The notes beneath the pieces are model-generated. The model saw only the letters and a list, made by a program, of their open reading frames with translations. It did no database searches and had not been told where the DNA came from. A program made the translations under genes and the position numbers. This document shows positions 23,912 to 33,084 of a DNA stretch of 64,000 bases, one piece after another. The stretch's first letter is position 1. The number at the start of each line of letters is the position of its first letter. Origin of the DNA: Bradyrhizobium amphicarpaeae (GTDB taxonomy: Bacteria > Pseudomonadota > Alphaproteobacteria > Rhizobiales > Xanthobacteraceae); assembly GCF_002266435.3 (NCBI RefSeq), contig NZ_CP029426.2:558001-622000 (forward strand), read 5' to 3'.

Positions 23912-25018
23912 ATGAGCACCGCACCGAAAACCGCCACTTCCGCCTCCGGGCGCGCCGCGACCAAGAAGGAGCTGCCCGAGCATTTCAAGGCGTACAGGCA
24001 CGTCTGGGTCTTCATCGAGCAGGAGCGCGGACAGGTCCATCCGGTGTCCTGGGAGCTGATGGGGGCCGGCCGCAAGCTCGCCGACAAGCTCAAGGTCGAT
24101 CTCGCCGCGGTCGTGATCGGGCCGGAGGGCGAAGCGACGCAGAACGCTGCGGCCGAATCCTTCTGCTACGGCGCCGACCTGGTCTACATGGTGGCAGACA
24201 GACTGCTCGCGGACTACCGCAACGAGTCCTACACCAAGGCGCTGACCGACGTCGTCAACGCCTACAAGCCCGAGATCCTCCTGCTCGGCGCCACCACGCT
24301 CGGCCGCGACCTCGCCGGCTCGGTCGCGACCACCCTGCTCACCGGCCTCACCGCCGACTGCACCGAGCTTGATGTCGATGTCGACGGTTCGCTAGCGGCG
24401 ACGCGCCCGACCTTCGGCGGCTCGCTGCTCTGTACGATCTACACGCTGAACTACCGGCCGCAGATGGCGACGGTGCGCCCGCGCGTGATGCCGATGCCGG
24501 AGCGCACCGTGCGCCCCGTCGGCCGCATCGTCAGCCACCCGCTCGGCCTCGTCGAAGACGACATCGTGACGAAGGTGCTGTCGTTCATGCCGGATCGCGA
24601 ATCCGCAAAGTCGAACCTGGCCTATGCGGACGTCGTCGTCGCCGGTGGGCTGGGGCTCGGATCGCCGGAGAATTTTCAGCTGGTGCGCCAGCTCGCCACC
24701 GTGCTCGGCGCCGAATATGGCTGCTCGCGGCCGCTGGTGCAGAAGGGCTGGGTGACATCCGACCGCCAGATCGGCCAGACCGGAAAGACGATCCGGCCGA
24801 AGCTCTACATTGCCGCGGGGATTTCCGGCGCGATCCAGCATCGCGTCGGCGTCGAGGGTGCCGATCTCATCGTCGCCATCAACACCGACAGGAATGCGCC
24901 GATCTTCGAGTTCGCCCATATGGGCATCATCACCGACGCCATCCGGCTGCTTCCGGCCTTGACCGCCGCGTTCCGCGCGCGGCTATCGCCGCATTCGCGC
25001 GACCGGATCGCGAGCTAG
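23912..25018 (+). CDS. fixB: FixB, electron-transfer flavoprotein alpha subunit
   Basis: The 368-residue product carries the C-terminal FAD-binding signature [17 protein letters not shown] ... [16 protein letters not shown] ... [13 protein letters not shown], which defines ETF-alpha. An N-terminal 20-residue extension rich in Ala, Thr and Lys precedes the domain. It pairs with FixA. The gap to fixA is 19 bases with AGGGGAGTAAGCACC as ribosome site. Confidence 0.96.
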   Translation: MSTAPKTATSASGRAATKKELPEHFKAYRHVWVFIEQERGQVHPVSWELMGAGRKLADKLKVDLAAVVIGPEGEATQNAAAESFCYGADLVYMVADRLLADYRNESYTKALTDVVNAYKPEILLLGATTLGRDLAGSVATTLLTGLTADCTELDVDVDGSLAATRPTFGGSLLCTIYTLNYRPQMATVRPRVMPMPERTVRPVGRIVSHPLGLVEDDIVTKVLSFMPDRESAKSNLAYADVVVAGGLGLGSPENFQLVRQLATVLGAEYGCSRPLVQKGWVTSDRQIGQTGKTIRPKLYIAAGISGAIQHRVGVEGADLIVAINTDRNAPIFEFAHMGIITDAIRLLPALTAAFRARLSPHSRDRIAS

Positions 25019-25033
25019 GACAAGGAGAGCGCC

Positions 25034-26341
25034 ATGATCGAAGAAAAATTCGATGCCATCGTCGTCGGCGCCGGCATGGCCGGCAATGCTGCGGCGCTCA
25101 CGCTCGCCCAGCGCGGCCTGAAAGTGCTGCAGCTCGAGCGCGGCGAGTATTCCGGCTCGAAGAACGTTCAGGGCGCGATCCTCTATGCCGACATGCTGGA
25201 GAAGCTGATCCCCGATTTCCGCGAGGACGCGCCGCTGGAACGACATCTGGTCGAGCAGCGCTTCTGGATGATGGACGACCGTTCGCACACCGGGCTGCAC
25301 TACCGCTCCGACGATTTCAACGAGGAGAAGCCGAACCGCTACACCATCATCCGCGCGCAGTTCGACCGATGGTTCTCGCAGCGGGTCCGCGAAGCCGGCG
25401 CCACGGTGCTGTGCGAGACGACGGTGACCGAGCTCGCGCAGGATGCCTACGGCAAGGTGATCGGCGTGCGCACCGACCGCGCCGACGGCGAGATCCATGC
25501 CGACGTGGTCGTGCTGGCGGAGGGCGTCAACGGTCTGCTCGGCACGCGCGCGGGCCTGCGCGCACGGCCGCAGCCGGACAAGGTTGCGCTCGCCGTGAAA
25601 GAGATGCATTTCCTGCCGCGCGAGACCATCGAGGCCCGCTTCAACCTCCGCGGCGACGAGGGCGTGGTGATCGAGGCCGCCGGAACCATCTCGCGCGGCA
25701 TGACCGGCATGGGCTTCATCTACGCCAACAAGGAATGCATCTCGCTCGGCATCGGCTGCCTCGTTGCCGACTTCCAGCGCACCGGCGAGACGCCCTATGG
25801 CCTGCTCGACCGGTTCAAGCGGCACCCGTCGGTCGCGCCGTTGATCGAGGGATCCGAGGTGAAGGAGTACGCCGCCCACCTCATTCCCGAGGGCGGCTTC
25901 AACGCCATCCCTCAGCTGTTCGGCGACGGTTGGGTGGTGGTCGGCGACGCTGCGCAGCTCAACAATGCGATCCACCGCGAGGGCTCGAACCTGGCGATGA
26001 CCTCGGGCCGGATCGCGGCGGAGGCGATCTTCCAGGTCAAGTCGCGCAAGGATCCGATGACGGCGGACAATCTGTCGCTCTACAAGAAGATGCTGGACGA
26101 GTCCTTCGTCATCAAGGACCTGAAGAAGTACAAGGACATGCCGGCGCTGATGCACACCCAGTCGCAGAACTTCTTCCTGACCTATCCCGAGCTCGTCTCG
26201 CGGGCGATGCAGAACTTCCTGCGTGTCGACGGCACGCCGAAGGTCGAGAAGGAAAGGACGACGTTCAAATCGTTCGTCAAGGCGCGGTCGTGGAGCGGGC
26301 TGTTCGGCGACGCCTTCCGCCTCGCGCGCGCCTGGCGGTAG
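25034..26341 (+). CDS. fixC: FixC, flavoprotein dehydrogenase of the FixABCX complex
   Basis: The 435-residue protein starts with a Rossmann FAD motif [29 protein letters not shown] and continues with the ETF-quinone-oxidoreductase-like pattern [15 protein letters not shown] and [20 protein letters not shown]. It transfers bifurcated electrons to quinone or ferredoxin. ATG 25034 follows AAGGAGAGCGCC. Confidence 0.96.
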   Translation: MIEEKFDAIVVGAGMAGNAAALTLAQRGLKVLQLERGEYSGSKNVQGAILYADMLEKLIPDFREDAPLERHLVEQRFWMMDDRSHTGLHYRSDDFNEEKPNRYTIIRAQFDRWFSQRVREAGATVLCETTVTELAQDAYGKVIGVRTDRADGEIHADVVVLAEGVNGLLGTRAGLRARPQPDKVALAVKEMHFLPRETIEARFNLRGDEGVVIEAAGTISRGMTGMGFIYANKECISLGIGCLVADFQRTGETPYGLLDRFKRHPSVAPLIEGSEVKEYAAHLIPEGGFNAIPQLFGDGWVVVGDAAQLNNAIHREGSNLAMTSGRIAAEAIFQVKSRKDPMTADNLSLYKKMLDESFVIKDLKKYKDMPALMHTQSQNFFLTYPELVSRAMQNFLRVDGTPKVEKERTTFKSFVKARSWSGLFGDAFRLARAWR

Positions 26342-26380
26342 TCTCAGGAAAACGCAACACCAACGATGGAGACCAGGACC

Positions 26381-26677
26381 ATGTCGATCGAGCCATCCGT
26401 GCGTGTCGAGGACAAGCTGTTCTACAACCGTTATCTGGTCGACGCCGGCCGGGCGCATATCAAGGTGCGGCCACACACGACACCGTCGCCGGAGCTCCTG
26501 AGCATGCTGAAGGCCTGCCCGGCGCGCTGCTACGAGCTCAGCGACAAGGGCCAGGTCGAGATCACCGTCGACGGTTGCATCGAGTGCGGCACCTGCCGGG
26601 TGATCTGCGAGGCGAGCGGCGACATCGAGTGGAGCTATCCGCGCGGCGGCTATGGCGTGCTGTTCAAGTTCGGCTGA
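26381..26677 (+). CDS. fixX: FixX, ferredoxin-like partner of FixC
   Basis: The 98-residue protein has the cluster motif [21 protein letters not shown] and the conserved end [14 protein letters not shown]. It carries a [4Fe-4S] cluster. The ATG at 26381 has CAGGA upstream and matches the length of known FixX proteins; an ATG five codons earlier lacks a ribosome site. Confidence 0.95.
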   Translation: MSIEPSVRVEDKLFYNRYLVDAGRAHIKVRPHTTPSPELLSMLKACPARCYELSDKGQVEITVDGCIECGTCRVICEASGDIEWSYPRGGYGVLFKFG

Positions 26678-26680
26678 CCC

Positions 26681-26887
26681 ATGAAGCTCAGCGCCCGCAA
26701 CATTCTCCCCGGACGGGTCATCGCCGTCACCAAGGGCACGACCACGGCCCATGTGAAGATCGAGCTCGCGCCCGGGCTGGTCGTGTTCTCCGCAATCACC
26801 AACGAGGCGGTGGACGACCTCGCCCTGAAGGTGGGCGACAGCGTCTCCGCCGTGATCAAGTCATCCGACGTGATGATCGGCAAGTAG
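26681..26887 (+). CDS. Mop, molybdate-binding TOBE/molbindin protein
   Basis: The 68-residue product is one molbindin domain: [29 protein letters not shown] and [30 protein letters not shown]. Molbindins store molybdate as oligomers. It follows fixX by three bases, so it may be expressed with the fix operon. The 3' end overlaps the convergent modC-fusion gene by 27 bases (26861-26887). It may supply the TOBE domain that ModC lacks (see 26861-28237). Confidence 0.92.
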   Translation: MKLSARNILPGRVIAVTKGTTTAHVKIELAPGLVVFSAITNEAVDDLALKVGDSVSAVIKSSDVMIGK

Positions 26888-28237
26888 TGCGGCGGGTGCG
26901 TCGGAGGGCCTGCGCGCCTCGCGGGCCCGCTTTATGCGCGACGACAGGTCCTGCCACCAGCCCGCGATCACGTCCCGCTCGCACAGCAGGCTGGTGCCGA
27001 TACCGCCGCTGAAGTCGGTCCATGCGTCCAGGCATTTTTCCGGAACCGCCGTGAGCACGGGGATACCGGCGGCAATGGCCGCGGCCAGCTCGTCGCGCAG
27101 GCCTTCGCCGGCGGCTTCCTGCTTGGAGAACTTGTTGATGACGATGAGGTCGATATTGGCTGCGATGGCGCGGGTCACCGCAACGGCCGCCTCGGCGAGC
27201 CCGGCGGCGTCGAGCTTGCAGGCCATCGCGCCGCGGCCGAGCGGCTGGCAGATCGAGATTTCCGCACCGGTCATGAGATCGATCGCCTGCATGCCGACCT
27301 GGCAACCGCCGCCGTCTTTGACGTTGCGCTGGACGACCCCGCCGATTCGTTCGCCCGACCGCACGAGATCCTGGGCGAAGTCAGCCAGCAGGCTGTCGAC
27401 GTCGTCCTGCGGGCCGTAGAGGATGGCGGCGACTCGGTTCGGGTCGATGTCGTTGAACTCGATCGGCATGGAGGTCTTCCTTGTCGCTCTTCCTACGCTG
27501 TTCTGTCGTGACGAGTAATCGCCGTGCCGGCCGCCGATTCCGGTCCGCGGCAACGCCGGATCGTTCTGGAAGGTATGGAGCGGTCCGGCGCCGATGACGC
27601 GGCCACGCTCCATCAGCACGAGATGGTCGGCAACGCGTTCGATTTCGGTCATGTCGTGGCTGATATAGAAGACCGGCAGCGACAACCGGTCATGCAATCG
27701 CTCGAGGAACGGCAGGATCTCGTTCTTGGTGGTGCGGTCGAGCGCGGCCAGCGGCTCGTCCATCAACAAGAGCTTGGGCTGCGACAGCAGGGCGCGGCCG
27801 ATCGCCACGCGCTGCCGCTCGCCTCCGGAGAGCCGATGCGGCGAGCGGTCGAGCAGGGCGGCGAGTCCAAGCAGCTCCGCGACCTCGTCGAAGGCGATCT
27901 GCCCGTCCGCGGCTCGCGGCGCGCCGAACAGGAGATTGCCGCGCACCGACAGATGCGGAAACAGGCTGGCTTCCTGGAACACGTAGCCGATCGGCCGCCG
28001 GTGCACCGGGCGAAACAAATGACGGTCCTGCCAGATATCGCCGTCGATTGCGCAAAAACCGTCGGCCATGCGTTGCAGGCCGGCGATGCAGCGCGCCACC
28101 GTGGTCTTGCCGCAGCCCGACGGGCCGAAGATCGCGGTGATGCCGGAAGCGGGAACGCCGAGCTCGGCATCGAGCGTGAAATTGCCGAGACTGCCGCGGA
28201 AGGCCGCATCGATCCGGCCGGGTTCGGTCGCCCTCAT
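26861..28237 (-). CDS. modC: ModC-type ATPase fused to a DUF2478-like domain
   Basis: The 458-residue protein has an ABC ATPase first: Walker [10 protein letters not shown] at 38-46, [21 protein letters not shown], signature [16 protein letters not shown], and Walker [13 protein letters not shown]. After about residue 225, where ModC normally continues into a molybdate-binding TOBE domain, a short linker ([13 protein letters not shown]) leads into a different domain starting at Met257. That domain reads [23 protein letters not shown] and [12 protein letters not shown], and resembles the DUF2478 family often encoded near mod genes. A ribosome-like AAGGA lies nine bases before Met257 (27469), so separate translation is possible. 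The gene overlaps modB by four bases. Confidence 0.82.
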   Translation of the reverse strand: MRATEPGRIDAAFRGSLGNFTLDAELGVPASGITAIFGPSGCGKTTVARCIAGLQRMADGFCAIDGDIWQDRHLFRPVHRRPIGYVFQEASLFPHLSVRGNLLFGAPRAADGQIAFDEVAELLGLAALLDRSPHRLSGGERQRVAIGRALLSQPKLLLMDEPLAALDRTTKNEILPFLERLHDRLSLPVFYISHDMTEIERVADHLVLMERGRVIGAGPLHTFQNDPALPRTGIGGRHGDYSSRQNSVGRATRKTSMPIEFNDIDPNRVAAILYGPQDDVDSLLADFAQDLVRSGERIGGVVQRNVKDGGGCQVGMQAIDLMTGAEISICQPLGRGAMACKLDAAGLAEAAVAVTRAIAANIDLIVINKFSKQEAAGEGLRDELAAAIAAGIPVLTAVPEKCLDAWTDFSGGIGTSLLCERDVIAGWWQDLSSRIKRAREARRPSDAPAALLADHHVG

Positions 28238-28920
28238 GCGGCGCTGCTCCGGCTGCGCTTGTCGATCAGCGTCATGGTCAGGATCACCGCGAAGGCGAAG
28301 ACCACCATGAGGCCTGCGAGCATGCTCGCCTCGCGCCAGCGCGAAGTCTCGACATAGTCAAAGATCGCGACCGACAGCACCTTGGTGCGGCCGGGAATGT
28401 TGCCGCCGATCATCAGGACGAGGCCGAACTCGCCGACGGTGTGCGCAAAGCCGAGCACGGCACCGGTCATGAAGCCGGGGCGCGCCAGCGGCACGGCGAC
28501 GGTCCAGAACGTGCGCCAGGGCGAGGCGCGCAAGGTGGCGGCGACCTCGAGCGGCCGCTCGCCCATCGCGGCGAAAGCGTTGCGGATCGGCTGCACCACG
28601 AAGGGCATCGAGTACACCACCGAGCCGATGATCAGGCCTTCGAAGGTGAAGGCGAGCGTGCGCCCGCCCCACAGCCGTGCGAGCCATCCGCCCGGCCCGT
28701 CGGGGCCGAGCAGGACCAGCAGGTAGAAGCCGAGCACGGTCGGCGGCAGCACCAGCGGCAGGGCGACCACGCTCGCGACGATCTCGGTCCACCAGCCCTT
28801 CGCGCGTGCCAGCCACCAGGCGAGCGGCGTCGCCAGCACCAGCAGGATCACGGTCGAGATCGCGGCGAGTTCGATCGTCAGCAGGATCGACTGGCGGATG
28901 TCCGCCGACCAGATCTCCAT
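28234..28920 (-). CDS. modB: ModB, molybdate ABC transporter permease
   Basis: The 228-residue protein is an integral membrane permease with about five hydrophobic segments. It has the cytoplasmic EAA-type loop ([31 protein letters not shown]) that docks the ATPase, and the conserved [17 protein letters not shown] of ModB proteins. It moves molybdate across the inner membrane to supply FeMo-co. It overlaps modC by four bases and follows modA. Confidence 0.94.
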   Translation of the reverse strand: MEIWSADIRQSILLTIELAAISTVILLVLATPLAWWLARAKGWWTEIVASVVALPLVLPPTVLGFYLLVLLGPDGPGGWLARLWGGRTLAFTFEGLIIGSVVYSMPFVVQPIRNAFAAMGERPLEVAATLRASPWRTFWTVAVPLARPGFMTGAVLGFAHTVGEFGLVLMIGGNIPGRTKVLSVAIFDYVETSRWREASMLAGLMVVFAFAVILTMTLIDKRSRSSAA

Positions 28921-28925
28921 GCGCG

Positions 28926-29678
28926 TCAGCTTTGCTCGTCCAGCACGTAACCGTATTTCTCGATGATGGCGCGCGCCTCGGGTCCCCTGAGGAAGGCGAT
29001 GAACGCGCTCGCCGCTTCGTTCCCGGCGGCGGTCTTCAGCATCACGGCATCCTGCCGGATCGGACTATACAGTGCTTGCGGCACCACCCAGCGCGATCCG
29101 GCATCGCTGCCGGTCAATTGCGACAATGCGACGAAGCCGATCTCGGCGTTGCCGGTTTCGATGAATTGATAGGCTTGCGTAATGGTCGCGCCCTCGACGA
29201 GTTTCGGCTTGAGCGCGTCGTACAGGTTCAGCGACTTCATGGTTTCCACCGCGGCCAGTCCGTAGGGCGCGGCGGCGGGATTGCAGATCGACAGCTTTGC
29301 GAAGGAAGCGGCCTTCAGCGTCTCCTCGCCGGTCACGATTCCGGGCGACTTACTCCACAGCACCAGCTTGCCGATCGCGTAGGTGAAACGGCTGTCAGCG
29401 GCCGCAAGGCCGTCCTCGACGAGCTTCTTCGGCCGGGAATCGTCGGCAGACAGGAAGACCTGGAACGGCGCGCCCTGCGTGATCTGGGTGTAAAACTGTC
29501 CACTCGCGCCGAAGCTCAGCACCGCCTCATGTCCGGTCTTCTGCTTGAAGATGGCCGCGATCTCCTTTGCTGCGTCGGTGAAGTTGGCGGCCACGGCGAT
29601 GTTGGTCTGCGCAGCCCGCGCCTCGGCGAGCGCGAGCATCAGGCCTGCGGCGACGGCGATCATGCGAAGAAATTTCAT
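28926..29678 (-). CDS. modA: ModA, periplasmic molybdate-binding protein
   Basis: The 250-residue protein begins with a signal peptide ([22 protein letters not shown], cleavage probably after ARA), then [19 protein letters not shown] and [28 protein letters not shown], typical of ModA. The start ATG at 29678 follows GGAGTTCGTC. It is the first gene of the leftward modABC operon and sits 71 bases behind a sigma-54 promoter, so molybdate uptake is part of the nif regulon. Confidence 0.95.
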   Translation of the reverse strand: MKFLRMIAVAAGLMLALAEARAAQTNIAVAANFTDAAKEIAAIFKQKTGHEAVLSFGASGQFYTQITQGAPFQVFLSADDSRPKKLVEDGLAAADSRFTYAIGKLVLWSKSPGIVTGEETLKAASFAKLSICNPAAAPYGLAAVETMKSLNLYDALKPKLVEGATITQAYQFIETGNAEIGFVALSQLTGSDAGSRWVVPQALYSPIRQDAVMLKTAAGNEAASAFIAFLRGPEARAIIEKYGYVLDEQS

Positions 29679-29748
29679 GACGAACTCCAGCGGACGGTAT
29701 CGCTGCCGTGCAGCCTGATTGCTGCGAGGCGCCGGCCATGATGGGCTC

Positions 29749-29764
29749 AGCAATCGGCGTGCCG
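29749..29764 (-). promoter_or_regulatory. Sigma-54 promoter of modABC
   Basis: The minus strand reads CGGCACGCCGATTGCT, a near-perfect GGCACG-N4-TTGC element. The NifA-type site at 29856-29871 lies about 92 bases upstream. Confidence 0.75.
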
Positions 29765-29782
29765 GACGCTTGGGCCGGACTC

Positions 29783-29798
29783 TGGTGTGTGCCTTGCA
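29783..29798 (+). promoter_or_regulatory. Possible sigma-54 promoter of modD
   Basis: TGGTGTGTGCCTTGCA fits GG-N10-GC with TTGC. It points toward modD (ATG 29914), but the NifA-type site lies downstream of it, which is unusual. Confidence 0.4.
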
Positions 29799-29855
29799 GG
29801 AATGAGCATCAAAAGAGACGACGCCCGCTGCATGTGCGGCGGGACCGACGGTCCG

Positions 29856-29871
29856 TGTCGGGTTTCCGACA
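29856..29871. promoter_or_regulatory. NifA upstream activator site at modA-modD
   Basis: TGTCGGGTTTCCGACA is a perfect, nearly symmetric TGT-N10-ACA between the divergent modABC and modD genes. Confidence 0.7.
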
Positions 29872-29913
29872 AAGTCGTCGGCAAGCCGACACCAATGAAG
29901 GGAAGCACGACAT

Positions 29914-30864
29914 ATGGCAACGGTTGCATCGCGCGCCGAGCTCGAACGCCTGCTTGAGGACGACGTGCCTTACGGCGATCTCACCACCGAGGCGCTCGGA
30001 ATCGGCGCGGCCATCGGAGTCATGCATTTTTCTGCGCGCGCGCCGATGGTGCTGGCGCTCGCCGAGGATGCCGCCGCGATCATTGCTCTCGCCGGCTCCG
30101 AGGTGGAGTTACTTGCCGCATCCGGTGCCGTGCTGGAGCAGGGCGCGTCGATCCTCGAGGCGCGCGGTCCGGCCGCGAGCCTGCTGCGGAGCTGGAAGGT
30201 CGCGCAGACCCTGATCGAGATCTGGTCGGGCGTGGCCAGCGAGACCCGCGCCATCGTGGACGCGGCGAGGGCGGTCGCACCGCGCATCCCGATCGCCTGC
30301 ACGCGCAAGAACGTGCCGGGCACCAAACGGTTTGCGGTGGCGGCCGTGAAGGCGGGCGGCGCGGTGATGCATCGGCTCGGCCTCTCAGAGACCGTGCTGC
30401 TGTTTCCCGAACATCGCGCCTTTCTCGGCGAGCTACCGCTGTTCCAGGCGGTCGAGCGGTTGCGCCAGGTGGCGCCGGAGAAGAAGCTCGTGATCGAGGT
30501 GAAGACCGCCGATGCGGCGCTTGCCGCGGCGGTCGCGGGATTCGATGTGATCCAGGCCGAGAAATTTTCGCCTGCCGAAATCGCCGCGCTGGTCAGGCGC
30601 ATGGCATCGATGGCCTATGCGCGCGAGCGTCCCATCGTCGCCGCAGCCGGCGGCGTGAACGCGGGAAACGCCGCGGACTATGCCGCTGCCGGTGCCGATG
30701 TCCTAGTGACGTCGTCGCCCTATCTGGCTAGTCCGAAAGACGTTCAGGTGCGGATGATGACCGCGGGTGGAAGAGAGGCACCTGACAGGGTTTCGAGCCG
30801 CCCCGCTGCTCAAATCGTGAGGGAGTCGACTGCTGTCGCGAGCGAAACCTCATTCCCGGCGTAG
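29914..30864 (+). CDS. modD: ModD, NadC-like pyrophosphorylase family protein
   Basis: The 316-residue product has the nicotinate-nucleotide pyrophosphorylase fold pattern: LEDDVPYGDLTTEALGIG, then LLRSWKVAQTLIEIWSGVASETR, CTRKNVPGTKRFAVAAVKAGG, EVKTADAALAAAVAGFDVIQAEKFSP and AAGGVNAGNAADYAAAGADVLVTSSPY. ModD members cluster with molybdate transport genes in Rhodobacter and Bradyrhizobium, but their reaction is not established. A tail of about 40 residues after the domain is low-complexity and polar. It is the last recognised nif-region gene. Confidence 0.88.
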   Translation: MATVASRAELERLLEDDVPYGDLTTEALGIGAAIGVMHFSARAPMVLALAEDAAAIIALAGSEVELLAASGAVLEQGASILEARGPAASLLRSWKVAQTLIEIWSGVASETRAIVDAARAVAPRIPIACTRKNVPGTKRFAVAAVKAGGAVMHRLGLSETVLLFPEHRAFLGELPLFQAVERLRQVAPEKKLVIEVKTADAALAAAVAGFDVIQAEKFSPAEIAALVRRMASMAYARERPIVAAAGGVNAGNAADYAAAGADVLVTSSPYLASPKDVQVRMMTAGGREAPDRVSSRPAAQIVRESTAVASETSFPA

Positions 30865-31333
30865 CTCAAACGGTGGGTTCCAACACTCGATGGTCGAAAA
30901 TTCTCTATCTTTCAAAAAGCTTTGACTGACACTCTCTCCGCGAGCCAACCAAAACGCACCCGACTGAGACTTCGACCATCGTGCGATCGTTTCAGGCCGA
31001 GTCGATTGCCGCAGCGGCGCGTCTGCCGCTCCAACTTATCTTCTCTCCCGCCAGCGAAAGCGCGTATGCTTGGTGGCAATCAATCCCGATCTCATCACAG
31101 CTGACCGCGTCATTGGATCGCATGGCGAGTGTGAAGCGCTTCACAACGCAATCCGAGCTTCAGGCGTAGGCTGACATTCCTCGATAGGTGTTGCGGACGC
31201 GCCGGGCCGTTTTGGCATGGCGTGCCTCGAAGCTGGTGCGCAACCTGTCTATGACGCAACGAGTCTTATGCTGAGCGATGAAAGCCACAAAGAGCCGCGC
31301 CGGCTGATCGTGGCAGATTGCGGAGGGCTTTGG
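30865..31333. other. Intergenic stretch at the right border of the nif region
   Basis: This stretch of about 470 bases has no supported gene. Base composition is less G+C-rich than its surroundings, with short runs such as TTCAAAAAGCTTTGACTG. No sigma-54 element, NifA-type site, tRNA or terminator could be recognised. Short open frames have no ribosome site. It separates modD from the lysin-like gene and may be the edge of the nif island. Confidence 0.5.
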
Positions 31334-32896
31334 ATGAGCACACCGGCAGACCGCCAGCGGATGGCAGCATCCATCCTCAGTTTCGAAGCCCGGCGCGACA
31401 AGCAGGGACGGCTTACGGTCTACAAGCTGCCAAGCGACGACGGCGGAGGCACGTATGAAGTCGCGGGCATCAACGAGCGCTTCCATCCCGAAGAAGCAAG
31501 GATGCTGGCTGATCTCATCGAGGCCGGACAGTTTCAAGAGGCGGAGCGGCGCGCCTGTGAGATCATCGCCACTTACACCGATGGCGTCTCGACCTGGTCG
31601 AAAACACCGGCGATCGAATGCTATCTGCGCGATTGCTGTTTCAATCGTGGCCCGCGCGGTGCGGCGAGAATCCTCCAGAGAGCACTGGGCGTTCCCGACA
31701 GCGGCGTGATCGATGCCGCCGGTCGGACGCTCGTTGCCGACCGCGAGGATGACACGCTGGAACTCTTGCAAGACCTGCGCACTGCCCGCGAGCAGTACGA
31801 GCGGGATGTCGCGAAACGCAATGAGACGAGCAAGTTTTGGAAGGGCCTGATTAATCGGTGGAACAACGCATTGAACGTTGCGAAGAGCTTTATCACCAGC
31901 AGTTCGGAGGAGATTGACGTGACCGATACCCAGATCGAAAGCCCGAATGTTATTCCTCAAGCGCGCGGCTTCAGCGCCACACGAGCCGCCACCAATGCGA
32001 TGGTGATGAGCGGCGGTGGCGTGGCAATGGAGATCGTGCCGGTTGCAGAGGCGCCGGCTTTGTCGCCGGGTGAGTCGACGAGGCCCGTGACGTTGCGGGC
32101 GCTCCGACTGGGCTCGCAGGGACCGCTTGTGAAGGCCTGGCAGAGTTTTTTGCAGGGGCAGCATTTCGATCCCGGTGGTCTTGACGGAGAGTTTGGCGAC
32201 AAGACCCAGGCGGCAACGAGTGCGTTTCAGGCGGCAAACGGATTGACGAGCGACGGTGTCGCAGGTCGCCAAACGATCATCAAAGCCATGCAGCTTGGCT
32301 TCGAGCTGATTGAAGAGCCCGCTTCCGACATGACAGGCTCGAACTTCCCGCCGCGGCCGGACTTTCCGCCGCTCGAAAACACGGCGGCAAGACAAGCCGT
32401 GTTCGGAGCGTTCAACTTCGTCGCGGATCCCCGTCCGGACAACCGCGAGAACATTCGAATCCTCGGAACGTGGGAGCGGGACAACATCGTGAGCGTTCCC
32501 ATCCCGCAATTGCGCAAAGCCCTGGGCGCGCAGGCTCCTGCTTCCATGCGCTTCCACAAGCTGGCCGCGGGACAGCTGAAGGCGCTTTGGGAGGATTGGG
32601 AGAGAGCGAATTTGCTGGACAGAATCCTCTCGTATGACGGGTCTTTCGTGCCTCGCTTCATCCGGGGATCGACCACGCAACTCAGCAACCATGCGTTCGG
32701 GAGCGCCTTCGATATCAACGCCGACGAGAATCCGTTGGGGGCCCGGCCGGTGCTCGTGGGCCATCGTGGCTCTGTCCGGGAATTGGTCTCCATCGCGAAC
32801 AGGCACGGATTCTATTGGGGCGGGCATTTTGGAAGCCGGCCCGACGGCATGCATTTCGAGATCGCCTTCATTCAACGATCGAACGAGATCGCGTAG
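31334..32896 (+). CDS. Three-domain peptidoglycan-active protein (GH108-like, PG-binding, M15 peptidase)
   Basis: The start ATG at 31334 has GGAGGG about eight bases upstream; earlier in-frame ATGs lack one. The 520-residue protein contains, first, a ZliS/GH108-like domain (ILSFEARRDKQGRLTVYKLP, then GGGTYEVAGINERFHPEEA and FNRGPRGAARILQRALG). A peptidoglycan-binding domain follows (LRLGSQGPLVKAWQSFLQGQ ... GEFGDKTQAATSAFQAANG). The C-terminal domain is M15/VanY-like (SNHAFGSAFDIN and FGSRPDGMHFEI, the zinc ligands). No signal peptide is visible, as in phage endolysins. It may have come from a prophage. A strong hairpin follows. Confidence 0.82.
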   Translation: MSTPADRQRMAASILSFEARRDKQGRLTVYKLPSDDGGGTYEVAGINERFHPEEARMLADLIEAGQFQEAERRACEIIATYTDGVSTWSKTPAIECYLRDCCFNRGPRGAARILQRALGVPDSGVIDAAGRTLVADREDDTLELLQDLRTAREQYERDVAKRNETSKFWKGLINRWNNALNVAKSFITSSSEEIDVTDTQIESPNVIPQARGFSATRAATNAMVMSGGGVAMEIVPVAEAPALSPGESTRPVTLRALRLGSQGPLVKAWQSFLQGQHFDPGGLDGEFGDKTQAATSAFQAANGLTSDGVAGRQTIIKAMQLGFELIEEPASDMTGSNFPPRPDFPPLENTAARQAVFGAFNFVADPRPDNRENIRILGTWERDNIVSVPIPQLRKALGAQAPASMRFHKLAAGQLKALWEDWERANLLDRILSYDGSFVPRFIRGSTTQLSNHAFGSAFDINADENPLGARPVLVGHRGSVRELVSIANRHGFYWGGHFGSRPDGMHFEIAFIQRSNEIA

Positions 32897-32925
32897 CACG
32901 AAGGCAGGTATCGAACACGAAACGG

Positions 32926-32958
32926 AAGGGTCGGGCCGAATCATTCGGCCCGACCCTT
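32926..32958 (+). terminator. Perfect 15-base hairpin terminator
   Basis: AAGGGTCGGGCCGAA and its exact complement are separated by TCA, starting 29 bases after the lysin-like gene. No long T-run follows, so it is either a weak Rho-independent terminator or an mRNA end structure. Confidence 0.6.
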
Positions 32959-33084
32959 GAGGCTTTCGAGAAGCAGCTAATTGGTCGCATTGGCGGTCCG
33001 CGCCAGCGCGCCATGCAGAAACGGACCTATACATGCCCGATCCGCCTCCGTAACCTCGCGCCGCGCAATTTGAGGAGGTACCAG

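Noticed and set aside
30865..31333. tRNA or insertion-sequence remnant in the gap after modD
   Set aside because: A GGCGTAGCTC-like string is present but does not fold into a tRNA cloverleaf, and no transposase or terminal repeats were found.
32897..33084. N-terminal extension of the amidase to earlier starts (such as 33013)
   Set aside because: No ribosome site supports it, it crosses the hairpin region after the lysin gene, and the GTG at 33085 has AGGAGG at ideal distance.
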